From contig JBGUJH010000012.1 in the NCBI GenBank assembly GCA_045113775.1, positions 1-15,972 on the forward strand: 15,972 bases of DNA, read 5' to 3'. Shown here piece after piece: positions 1 through 7,432 of this stretch. Below the pieces are notes generated by a model. That model was not told the origin of the DNA and did not search any database. It saw only the letters and a program-made list of their open reading frames with translations. The position numbers and the translations under genes were made by a program. Positions within the stretch are counted from its first letter, which is position 1. Every line of letters begins with the position of its first letter. This stretch comes from CAG-791 sp045113775 (GTDB lineage Bacteria > Bacillota > Clostridia > Lachnospirales > Lachnospiraceae).

Positions 1-3
1 TTC

Positions 4-89
4 AAGGCTCGCAAAGCGAGCCGCTGCGCCGCGTGCGGGTTGCCTGAAAGGCAACATCTACCTTTCCGCACGCGTGTGCATCATATAAC
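4..89. repeat. 86-bp structured intergenic repeat, copy 1
   Basis: This copy matches 3803-3888 without gaps, with mismatches only at 15, 47, 60 and 85. The predicted fold has a first hairpin, GGCTCGC (6-12) with GCGAGCC (16-22). A long outer stem follows, CGCGTGCGG (30-38) with CCGCACGCG (66-74). It can extend past a bulged T at 75 by pairing 25-29 with 76-80. An inner hairpin, GTTGCCT (39-45) with AGGCAAC (49-55), stacks directly on the outer stem, and 56-65 form a one-sided loop. All four mismatches are unpaired in this fold. The copy lies beyond the 3' end of the phosphatase gene and may extend past the window edge. Its strand cannot be decided because it is nearly self-complementary. I do not recognise a named family; it resembles REP/BIME-like or small-RNA-like elements. 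Confidence 0.85.
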
Positions 90-90
90 A

Positions 91-116
91 CAGCGGGGGA
101 TTGTCACCCGCCGCTG
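91..116 (-). terminator. possible weak terminator of the SpoIIE-type phosphatase gene
   Basis: A stem-loop lies 13 bases beyond the phosphatase stop codon. The arms CAGCGG and CCGCTG are extended inward by GGG/CCC with one bulged base. On the minus strand only a broken T tract (TGTTATAT) follows, so termination would be inefficient or assisted by the structured repeat just beyond it. Confidence 0.4.
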
Positions 117-129
117 AGAAAGTTTGTTA

Positions 130-2253
130 CTACCTGCCGCCTGTAGAGGCGGGGGACATCCCCCCTGTGTTATAAGTGTATCCGAGCATTGTGATATCAT
201 CGAACTGCTCCGCCTCTCCGGCGAACTCCACTATATCCTTATAGACTTCTGTCAGGATTTCCTCCTGGGAAGCTGTTCTGACTTCACTTAGCTTCTTGAT
301 CAGGCGTTCCGTCCCATAGGCCTCTTCTTCTTTGTTGATCGCCTCGAGTACGCCGTCCGTATATACAAAGAGCTTGTCACCGGGGTGGAACTCGATCGTA
401 TACTCTTTTGCGAATGTGTTTTCCATGGCGGCCAGCACCAGGCCGTGCTTGTCCTTAATGAGTCCGAAGTCTGAGCCCGCCCTGCACAGAACCGGGTACT
501 CGTGACCCGCGTTGGCGCACGTCATGATTCCGGTCTCGAGATCTATGATCCCGACCCATGCTGTCACGAACATCTCCGCGTCGTTCCCGTCGCAGAGAAT
601 ATTATTGACCTCATACAATACTTCTGAGGGGGACTTTCCTACTCTGGCCATGTTTCCGATCGCCGTCTTGGCGCGCATCATGAACATGGCTGCCGGAATT
701 CCTTTGCCGGAGACATCCGCAATGACCAGCGCCATCTTATTGGTATCAGTAAAGAAGAAGTCGTAGAAGTCACCTCCGACCTGTCTGGCCGGTTTCATGA
801 ATGCGTAGATCTCAAAGTCATCTCTCGAAAATGTAAAGACGTGCGGCAGTGCAGATTCCTGGATAAATGCGGCCAGCGACAGCTCCTCTTCTATGCGCCT
901 TTCCGACTCGGCGATGTACCCCTTCAAGGTCGATACGGTCTGGTTGATATCATCTGACAAAAGAGAGAACTCAACGGAATCTCTCACATTGATCACTTCA
1001 TCGAGATCTCCGGCAATGATCTTTTGCAAAGAACCGTTTACAGATCTCAGATTATTGCATACCAGATTATCTACCAGAACAACAGCCAGCATGTAGAGGA
1101 CCGTGAACAGAAGTATATCCGATAACAGCACTTCATAAGTCTGGTTGGTCACCGCCAGCATCAGCATGTCATATTGCCAGGCGAGCAGGACAAATACGGT
1201 TTTCTCCGAATTCAGCGCTCTCTTGACGCAGACCGCGTCCATTCCACCGTAATAATCGACGGTCATTCTGAACACCGTCCATTCCGGCTTTTCTGACAGA
1301 AATCCCATTTCGTTATCCCGGAGCTTTTCCACTCCGTTTTCATCGCTGTAAAAGCTTGAGAGCACATCCCCTTTATCATTGTAGACTATATAGTACACGT
1401 CGTCACTTGCGGTCATAGTGATGTAAGGGATCTGCTGCCTGGCTTTATCCCAGTCACCGTCAGTATTGCTGTACAGCATTCTGAAACTGGTCGCCATATT
1501 ATTGAGGCTGTCCTCCGCCTGCTGATAAATGCTTCGCGACTGAAAATTGTAATCCATTAAGTGATTGATCACAAAAACGACCATTGTCGCGGCGAGAAGT
1601 ATTCGGTAAAAGCGCTTGGCGATCGGTGTTCTCTCGTGGTCGGTGATCGGTATATATTCATATTCTTTCTCGGACTGGACCAGGATCAGTATCGAACAGC
1701 CCATCAATCCCAATCCGGTGAAGATGATCATGGGTACTGAGCAGTTTTTAACGATATAGTAAGCCGAGTTCATGTCGTTCCTGTGTGTCAGCAGAACAAC
1801 ATACATATGAAAAACTTCCATTACCATTCCGATGACCGCGGAATGGAAGGCAGGTGTTCTTGTACCTTTATAAAGGAAAATATTGAGTCCGGCGGACAGA
1901 AATCCCGCCAGAAGTGTAGACAGGCTGCACGCAAACGTTGTAAAAGTGCCTATATTAAAGTATGTGCCTGCAATATAGCGTTCCGTTCCTCCGATCACGC
2001 CTGCGATGATTCCCGATACCGGATCAAAAAAAAGTCCGGCCGCGAGAGGCCCGATGTCTCTCACGTTGATGATCATGTTCTTATAATTCACACCCATATG
2101 TGTTGACATGATCGAACAGATGCCGAAAATGATCCCTACGGCTAACTTATGCCACGCCTTGCGCTCATGTCCCGACCAGTAATTCCAGACAATGGCAGCT
2201 ATGAGCAGATATAATAGTGTCGAGATCGTCATTTGGACGAGCATTAGTACCAT
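130..2253 (-). CDS. LytS-type membrane sensor with SpoIIE/PP2C-type serine phosphatase domain
   Basis: A 707-residue membrane phosphatase. Residues 1-195 form a multi-helix membrane sensor of the 5TM-5TMR_LYT (LytS) type, recognised by NVRDIGPLAAGLFF followed by DPVSGIIAGVIGG. A further helix at about 216-232 and another at about 376-396 enclose a roughly 140-residue extracytoplasmic region. A HAMP-like segment and coiled coil follow at about 397-465. A SpoIIE/PP2C domain covers 480-692 with the expected metal-binding acidic residues: D495 in GGDFYD, D513 in IADVSGKG, D633 in YTDGVLEA, and D685-D686 in FDDITML. The family removes phosphate from serine or threonine on partner proteins, often anti-sigma-factor antagonists; no such partner is encoded in this window. 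The start has only a weak GAAAG ribosome site, so the ATG at 2244 is an alternative. Domain calls are secure; the substrate is unknown. Confidence 0.93.
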   Translation of the reverse strand: MVLMLVQMTISTLLYLLIAAIVWNYWSGHERKAWHKLAVGIIFGICSIMSTHMGVNYKNMIINVRDIGPLAAGLFFDPVSGIIAGVIGGTERYIAGTYFNIGTFTTFACSLSTLLAGFLSAGLNIFLYKGTRTPAFHSAVIGMVMEVFHMYVVLLTHRNDMNSAYYIVKNCSVPMIIFTGLGLMGCSILILVQSEKEYEYIPITDHERTPIAKRFYRILLAATMVVFVINHLMDYNFQSRSIYQQAEDSLNNMATSFRMLYSNTDGDWDKARQQIPYITMTASDDVYYIVYNDKGDVLSSFYSDENGVEKLRDNEMGFLSEKPEWTVFRMTVDYYGGMDAVCVKRALNSEKTVFVLLAWQYDMLMLAVTNQTYEVLLSDILLFTVLYMLAVVLVDNLVCNNLRSVNGSLQKIIAGDLDEVINVRDSVEFSLLSDDINQTVSTLKGYIAESERRIEEELSLAAFIQESALPHVFTFSRDDFEIYAFMKPARQVGGDFYDFFFTDTNKMALVIADVSGKGIPAAMFMMRAKTAIGNMARVGKSPSEVLYEVNNILCDGNDAEMFVTAWVGIIDLETGIMTCANAGHEYPVLCRAGSDFGLIKDKHGLVLAAMENTFAKEYTIEFHPGDKLFVYTDGVLEAINKEEEAYGTERLIKKLSEVRTASQEEILTEVYKDIVEFAGEAEQFDDITMLGYTYNTGGMSPASTGGR

Positions 2254-2268
2254 TTTATTCGCGCTTTC

Positions 2269-2297
2269 TTCAATCTATCTGACTAAACTGATATAAT
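2269..2297 (+). promoter_or_regulatory. candidate promoter for the exporter-like gene
   Basis: On the plus strand, TTCAAT (2269-2274) and TATAAT (2292-2297) are separated by 17 bases. The -10 sits in the 13-bp palindrome TGATATAATATCA. The -35 is weak, so confidence rests mostly on the -10 and on the divergent gene layout. Confidence 0.4.
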
Positions 2298-2310
2298 ATC
2301 AAGTATTACC

Positions 2311-2340
2311 ATTATACATAAATTTAAGGTCTGTGCACAA
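2311..2340 (-). promoter_or_regulatory. promoter for the SpoIIE-type phosphatase gene
   Basis: On the minus strand, -35 TTGTGC (2335-2340) and a perfect -10 TATAAT (2311-2316) are 18 bases apart. This predicts a transcript start near 2304 and a 50-base leader. The -35 box lies inside an imperfect dyad at 2331-2350. Confidence 0.6.
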
Positions 2341-2350
2341 TAGTACACAG
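2331..2350. promoter_or_regulatory. imperfect dyad in the divergent promoter region, possible operator
   Basis: The arms CTGTGnAC and GTnCACAG surround an AATA centre. The site overlaps the phosphatase -35 box and lies in the leader of the exporter-like gene. A regulator bound here could affect both divergent genes. There is no direct evidence of a binding protein. Confidence 0.3.
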
Positions 2351-2395
2351 GCCCTGACCGGTTTACTCCCCCATGACTTAATGGAGGTTTTCCTG

Positions 2396-3796
2396 ATGAA
2401 CGACAAAATCACTAAATTGTCACGACGCGTCCGCCTGGTACCTCCCGGGCAGCGCATTATCCGCTCGGTCATCTCCGTATGGCTCTGCATGGTGGTCTAT
2501 TTTCTCCGCGGTATGACCGGTGATCCGTTTTACTCGATCATAGCCGCGCTTCAGTGTATTCAGCCCTACTCCTCAAACATGCTGCAGGAAGGGAGGGACC
2601 GCATAATCGGAACGATGATCGGCGCCTTCTGGGGCGCCGCGATCCTGTTTCTGGAGCTGCTTCCTGCGGACACCGGTTTTGAATCCACCTTTATTTTTTT
2701 CATCCTGCTCGGCGTCTTTTCAGGACTCGTGATCTACTCCACTGTGCTCCTGAATATACAGCAATACGCCCTTTTTGCCACGGTAGTGTTCCTCGGCATT
2801 GCGATGTACCACATCGGAGATGTAAATCCGTACATTCACATTTTTTACAGGACCTTCGAGACAATTATCGGCGTCGGCATCGCGATCGTCGTCAACTCCG
2901 TCCACCTGCCGCGGGTCCCGGACAAAAAGACTCTGTTCGTGTCGGGCATCGACCATGTCCTCTTCCGCGAAGACCGCGAGCTGTCCCGCTATACTAAAGT
3001 CGAGTTAAACCGCTTTCTCGACGAGGGTATGCGTTTTTCCGTCTCCACAAAGCAGACACCCGCAACGGTCCGCGAGATCCTGTCCGAGATCAATCTGCGG
3101 CTTCCGATCATCGCAATGGACGGCGCGGTCCTCTATGATCTGCATACAATGAAATACGTGCGTACGGAGAAAATAGCGCCGGATGTTGTCACTCTCATAA
3201 GCGATTTCCTGCACAGCGAGGGAATCCCGTTCTTTGTCAACACAGTGCAGGATAACCTCCTGGTCATCTACTTCAAGGACTACAAGGACCTGCTCCTCGA
3301 AGAAGTGATGGACGTGCACCACGGCTCAGACCCCCGCCCTGAAGAGGAAGTATCCAAGAGCGCTTACATCTCCATGGCCAGACTCTACCACAAAAAGCGC
3401 GTGTCTCCCTACCGCAACTACGTGCGCACGAACAGGCCGATCACTGAGAACGTGATCTATATTTTGGTGATCGATCATGAGCAGGACATCGACCGCCTCT
3501 GCCAAAAGCTCATGTCCCAGCCCTGGGCGGACCGCTGCCGCGTGAATTTTGACTTCTTTGACTGCGAAGAAGGTGAAAAGATCATGCGCATCTATGCGGC
3601 CGGCTCGAGCCGAAAGGAGATGCTCCGGCATCTGCAGCGATATGTCGGCGCGCCGCATGTCTTCACCTTCGGCACAGGCGAGGATGAGTGTGACTACCTC
3701 ATTGACGACGCCGGCCGCGACCAGCTGGTCAAAGCTCTCAAGAAAAAATTCGAGCCTGTAAATATCAAAGGCTGGAGAAATATCATTCACATGTGA
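2396..3796 (+). CDS. FUSC/aromatic acid exporter (ArAE_1)-like membrane protein fused to a degenerate HAD-like domain
   Basis: The start is ATG 2396, where GGAGGT (2383-2388) is 7 bases upstream. A GTG at 2333 would add 21 residues but has no ribosome site. The product has 466 residues. Residues 20-170 are a FUSC/ArAE-type membrane half with about four to five hydrophobic helices and the family-like stretch RDRIIGTMIGAFWGAAI. Residues 180-450 read as a Cof-type HAD fold: FVSGIDHVLF at 181-190 aligns with the usual VSDLDGTLL, VSTKQ at 216-220 with the usual ATGR, and MDGAVLYD at 241-248 with the usual NGAxIYD. The nucleophile Asp is Gly184, the GT of motif I is HV, and the motif IV GD is G426-T427, so the domain should be catalytically dead. 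The FUSC call is from family resemblance; the HAD call is inference from motif order. Substrate unknown. Confidence 0.8.
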   Translation: MNDKITKLSRRVRLVPPGQRIIRSVISVWLCMVVYFLRGMTGDPFYSIIAALQCIQPYSSNMLQEGRDRIIGTMIGAFWGAAILFLELLPADTGFESTFIFFILLGVFSGLVIYSTVLLNIQQYALFATVVFLGIAMYHIGDVNPYIHIFYRTFETIIGVGIAIVVNSVHLPRVPDKKTLFVSGIDHVLFREDRELSRYTKVELNRFLDEGMRFSVSTKQTPATVREILSEINLRLPIIAMDGAVLYDLHTMKYVRTEKIAPDVVTLISDFLHSEGIPFFVNTVQDNLLVIYFKDYKDLLLEEVMDVHHGSDPRPEEEVSKSAYISMARLYHKKRVSPYRNYVRTNRPITENVIYILVIDHEQDIDRLCQKLMSQPWADRCRVNFDFFDCEEGEKIMRIYAAGSSRKEMLRHLQRYVGAPHVFTFGTGEDECDYLIDDAGRDQLVKALKKKFEPVNIKGWRNIIHM

Positions 3797-3802
3797 ACTG
3801 TA

Positions 3803-3888
3803 AAGGCTCGCAACGCGAGCCGCTGCGCCGCGTGCGGGTTGCCTGTAAGGCAACATCTTCCTTTCCGCACGCGTGTGCATCATTTAAC
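3803..3888. repeat. 86-bp structured intergenic repeat, copy 2
   Basis: This is the second copy of the element at 4-89, in the same orientation. It starts 6 bases after the exporter-like gene's stop codon. It ends just before the AAAGG ribosome site (3890-3894) of the TIR gene, so it fills nearly the whole gap. All stems are unchanged; the differences are in the two hairpin loops (AAC instead of AAA; GTA instead of GAA), the one-sided loop and the tail. It may end the upstream transcript, or act as a 5' leader or processing structure for the TIR gene. Confidence 0.85.
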
Positions 3889-3902
3889 GAAAGGCACTTA
3901 TC

Positions 3903-6900
3903 ATGCCGGATAGACCAGACACCCGGACAGCCGACGACGCAGTTCTCGGCATTGCTTCCGAATATGACGCTTTCATAAGTTATAAACACGGGCCGGTTGA
4001 CAGCGCGGCCGCCAAAGCGCTCCAGAGAAACCTGGAGCACTTTCATGCGCCCATTATCGCCGGTAAGACAAAGGGAGACGGCAAGAGAAGAAGGATCCGC
4101 CGTGTTTTTCTCGATGAGGGAGAACTGTCCGCCACCGCGGCTTTTGCTTCCCGCATCCGGCAGGCGCTGAAAAACTCCCGCTGGCTGATCATCATCTGCT
4201 CTCCTCAGACCAAGAGCTCACCCTGGGTTGACCTTGAGATCCGGACTTTCCTTGAATTTCATGACCGCGACCACATCCTTGCGGTCATGACTAGCGGAGA
4301 GCCGGCTGATATTTTCCCCGAAGCGTTTGCCGGCTCAGGGACCCTTCCTGACGAAATGCTCGCTGCAGACGCAAGAGGGGCGACTGTGTACGAGGTCGTC
4401 AGGAAGCTGCGGGGCGACACGCTCCTTCGCATCGCGGCGCCGATCCTTGGAATGACCTATGACGACCTCAAGCAGCGGCACCGCGTCTATCAGCTGCAGC
4501 GATTTCTGGCCGCCGCCTCTGTTTTCATCGTCGCGATCACCGGATTCCTGGTCTACGCTTCCCTCCAGAACCGCAAGCTCTCGCAGTTCAACCGCGACCT
4601 GCGGCTTCGTCAGGCAGAGCTGGTCACCAGTGAAGCATCCGCGCAATTGGAAGCCGGAAATAACCTGGAGGCGGTCAGGGGCCTTCTCCACGTCGTCACG
4701 GACTTATCCGGGGACGGTTCATCCCCGGGCGCTGCGTTTGGCTCGGACAGCAGCTCTGAGGACATTTTGCCCTCTTCGCAATTCGAGCTGACGAAAGCGC
4801 TGAATCTCTATGTCCCGAGTTTTTTCCCCAACTTCGAAGATCAGCACCTGGCTCCCTGTGCAGTTCTTCAGAACCGGGAACCACTGATGTCGGATCTGTT
4901 ATCTGACAGCGACGGCACTCATCTGCTTGCGACAGGCGGCAGGCGGGTCTATGTCTGGGATACGGCCGCGGACCGTCTTGTTTATGAGTTCGCTTTTGAC
5001 GACTTTATACGCAACTGGTCGGATGAAGCCATCCTTGAGGGTGACCGGATCATCCTGTGCGGAGAGCACAACGTGGTCTGCTACAACTATCTGACAGGCA
5101 AAATGAGCTGGAAGACCACCGTTCTCAACACTGTAAGGTCTGTCTCGAGGTCCGGAATACCGGCTCTTTCCGCATCCGGCTCCGGCGCCTCCAATACCGG
5201 AACAGATTCTTCCCGCCCTGACAATCTGTATCTGGTGTCGGATACCGGGCTGACAGTTCTTGATGCTGACAGCGGAGCGCTTCTTTCCGAGTACGCATTT
5301 TTGACCGGGCGCGATGAATCACTTATCACATCCTACAGTTTTAACTCCGGCGGCGGAGCCGGTGATGACGACAGCAATAATGAGTCCGCCCCTTTCGGGC
5401 GGATCAGGGACTCCTCTGTCTCAGAAAGCGGCAGATATCTTATGTTCACGGCCGATGAAGGCACCGAACAGACTTCTCTCTATGCCCATGACCTCGGGAC
5501 AGGCAAAACAGTGAAGATCGATACCGCACCCTACGACGACGAGTGTTTTCATGCCGCCTCTTATTGCAGCAAAGACGCTCCTGACAATGAACATGTCCTC
5601 TATTCAAAACTTAAGAAGAGCGATGAGGGATATGCTGTCACATTGGCATCAGTCCTTTTAGAATATGAGGATTCTTCCCTCACCTTCCGCAAGGAATGGG
5701 AGAACGAGATTTCTTTGGCTCAACAGACGCGAAATGCCCGGGCGACAGGTACTCAAGTGTACGGTTCCAATTTAAAGATCTGTCTTTTGCCGGATTTCAG
5801 CAGAGAAGGACAAAAGCCCTCTGTCCTCTTTATATGTGATGAAGATCTGCTGCTCTTAAGTCCGGAAGACGGGCAGACCCTGGGCGAGCTCCCATTGACC
5901 GGAAAGATCATGAAACTCCGGTACGATACGGATCACTGTTTCCTGTATTTGAAGACCGGACAGATTTATGATTTCACCGGAGAAAAGCTGCAGCTTTATA
6001 CAGGCATATTTCAGAACAACTGCGATGATATAGAGAAAATGGCAGGACAGGCTTCGTTCTATTGTCTCAGAAACGATAATACCATTGCTCACTATGCTCC
6101 TGATCAGCCTGACCCCAGCTATGTCAATCTGGCATCCCATGGCAATTATCTGCCCTCCAGGGTTCTCTATCAGGATGAGGACCTGACTGTGCTCGGCAGC
6201 TTATCAGAGCTTTTCCGGATCTCGGAAATAGATGACAGCATGCAGGTCGACACTTATACGGAGTTTTTTAAAGGGACTTCCAATAACGAAGATGCTGCCG
6301 GAGACAATACAACTGACAGCGATAAGGTTTTGTATGACAGCGATGTCAAAGTACTTGGCGCAGAAGACGGTGTCCTCCACTTGCTCAGAAATCTTTCTGA
6401 CGGTTCGTCAAACTTCACTGTCGCCCATTATCAAATGAGGATGGAAGACGGCGCCATAACTTCAGAGAATCTCTTCAGCACCAATGCGTTCATCAATATG
6501 GAAGATGATGTACTCTATGATCCTGACAGGCACATGCTGTATATCATGGACTCACGAAACGACGCTTCAGTCATTTGGACCTATAACTTCGACACCTTGA
6601 AAGCAGTGAGGCACACACTTCCTCTGGGGCTTCGGTGCAAGTTTTATCGCATGAGTCCCGAAGGCGACAAGATCCTTCTGCTCTCTGATATGGATCTTCT
6701 GGTACTCAATGTCGGCACCTGGCAGACAGAATATACGATCAGCCTGACCTCTTACTCGAAGTCTGCCATCAATAAACTGGACTCTCTGTATGACAAGACC
6801 CGGATCTGCTGGGACGGAGAGACCCTTGTCGTTCCCGACAAACTCAAGCTTCATGTATACGACGGCACCGGCAGGGAGACACACACGATCGACTGCGAGT

Positions 6901-7409
6901 ATGGTACTGACAGCGGTATTTCGGAAGGTATTCCCTGCGCAGCCCTTTCACCGAGCGGAAGCTGTCTGTATTTCGCTTATGATTCGACATTAGTGCAGTA
7001 CAGCCTCACCGATGACATAGTATTGAACACGATCACTCTTCCTACCTATGACTCATTCGGTTACGCAAGCAGTGATCCCTGGATCTGTTATTTCGAGCAG
7101 TACCGGGATAACAGTTTGAGCCGTTTTCGCATCGCTTTACCGGACCTCTTCTCTGAGAACAGCAGCCGGGAGCCGAAAACCATGCGCATCATTTACAATA
7201 ATAATTTCTATTGCATACGCTGCGATTCGAATGCCTTCGGCGTCATGACATGGGTCAAAGGCGCGGCCGCGTACAATCCGGCATCCGGAAAGATATATCT
7301 TTCCAATTTCAACGTAAGCACTCGAAAATACGACTACGCGTATTACAGGGAATACAGCATCAGTGATATCATTGACATCGCCCGTGAAAGATACGGGAGC
7401 GATCTCTGA
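3903..7409 (+). CDS. TIR domain - transmembrane helix - WD40-like beta-propeller protein
   Basis: A 1168-residue protein; the ATG is 8 bases after AAAGG. Residues 20-145 are a TIR_2-type domain: EYDAFISYKHG (20-30), RVFLDEGELS (67-76), and ICSPQTKSSPWVDLEIRTF (98-116). W108 and E112 match the tryptophan and catalytic glutamate of TIR NADases. DEMLAADARG (150-159) and APILGMTYDDLKQRHR (179-194) resemble the segment that follows TIR in Firmicutes membrane TIR proteins. One transmembrane helix lies at about 201-220. A helical stretch (225-265) leads to a roughly 850-residue beta-rich region with degenerate WD40-like blades, clearest at GGRRVYVWDTAADRLVYEF (345-363). Ser/Gly/Asp-rich loops interrupt it near 270-287, 430-445 and 490-505. 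With the TIR inside, the propeller would be outside. Bacterial TIR domains commonly cleave NAD+ in antiviral defence; activity and trigger here are inference. Confidence 0.88.
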   Translation: MPDRPDTRTADDAVLGIASEYDAFISYKHGPVDSAAAKALQRNLEHFHAPIIAGKTKGDGKRRRIRRVFLDEGELSATAAFASRIRQALKNSRWLIIICSPQTKSSPWVDLEIRTFLEFHDRDHILAVMTSGEPADIFPEAFAGSGTLPDEMLAADARGATVYEVVRKLRGDTLLRIAAPILGMTYDDLKQRHRVYQLQRFLAAASVFIVAITGFLVYASLQNRKLSQFNRDLRLRQAELVTSEASAQLEAGNNLEAVRGLLHVVTDLSGDGSSPGAAFGSDSSSEDILPSSQFELTKALNLYVPSFFPNFEDQHLAPCAVLQNREPLMSDLLSDSDGTHLLATGGRRVYVWDTAADRLVYEFAFDDFIRNWSDEAILEGDRIILCGEHNVVCYNYLTGKMSWKTTVLNTVRSVSRSGIPALSASGSGASNTGTDSSRPDNLYLVSDTGLTVLDADSGALLSEYAFLTGRDESLITSYSFNSGGGAGDDDSNNESAPFGRIRDSSVSESGRYLMFTADEGTEQTSLYAHDLGTGKTVKIDTAPYDDECFHAASYCSKDAPDNEHVLYSKLKKSDEGYAVTLASVLLEYEDSSLTFRKEWENEISLAQQTRNARATGTQVYGSNLKICLLPDFSREGQKPSVLFICDEDLLLLSPEDGQTLGELPLTGKIMKLRYDTDHCFLYLKTGQIYDFTGEKLQLYTGIFQNNCDDIEKMAGQASFYCLRNDNTIAHYAPDQPDPSYVNLASHGNYLPSRVLYQDEDLTVLGSLSELFRISEIDDSMQVDTYTEFFKGTSNNEDAAGDNTTDSDKVLYDSDVKVLGAEDGVLHLLRNLSDGSSNFTVAHYQMRMEDGAITSENLFSTNAFINMEDDVLYDPDRHMLYIMDSRNDASVIWTYNFDTLKAVRHTLPLGLRCKFYRMSPEGDKILLLSDMDLLVLNVGTWQTEYTISLTSYSKSAINKLDSLYDKTRICWDGETLVVPDKLKLHVYDGTGRETHTIDCEYGTDSGISEGIPCAALSPSGSCLYFAYDSTLVQYSLTDDIVLNTITLPTYDSFGYASSDPWICYFEQYRDNSLSRFRIALPDLFSENSSREPKTMRIIYNNNFYCIRCDSNAFGVMTWVKGAAAYNPASGKIYLSNFNVSTRKYDYAYYREYSISDIIDIARERYGSDL

Positions 7410-7432
7410 CAGAAAGGAGGGGCTCTCTGAAA

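Noticed and set aside
3326..3883. 185-residue minus-strand ORF
   Set aside because: It is opposite the exporter-like gene and runs into the structured repeat; there is no ribosome site and no recognisable domain.
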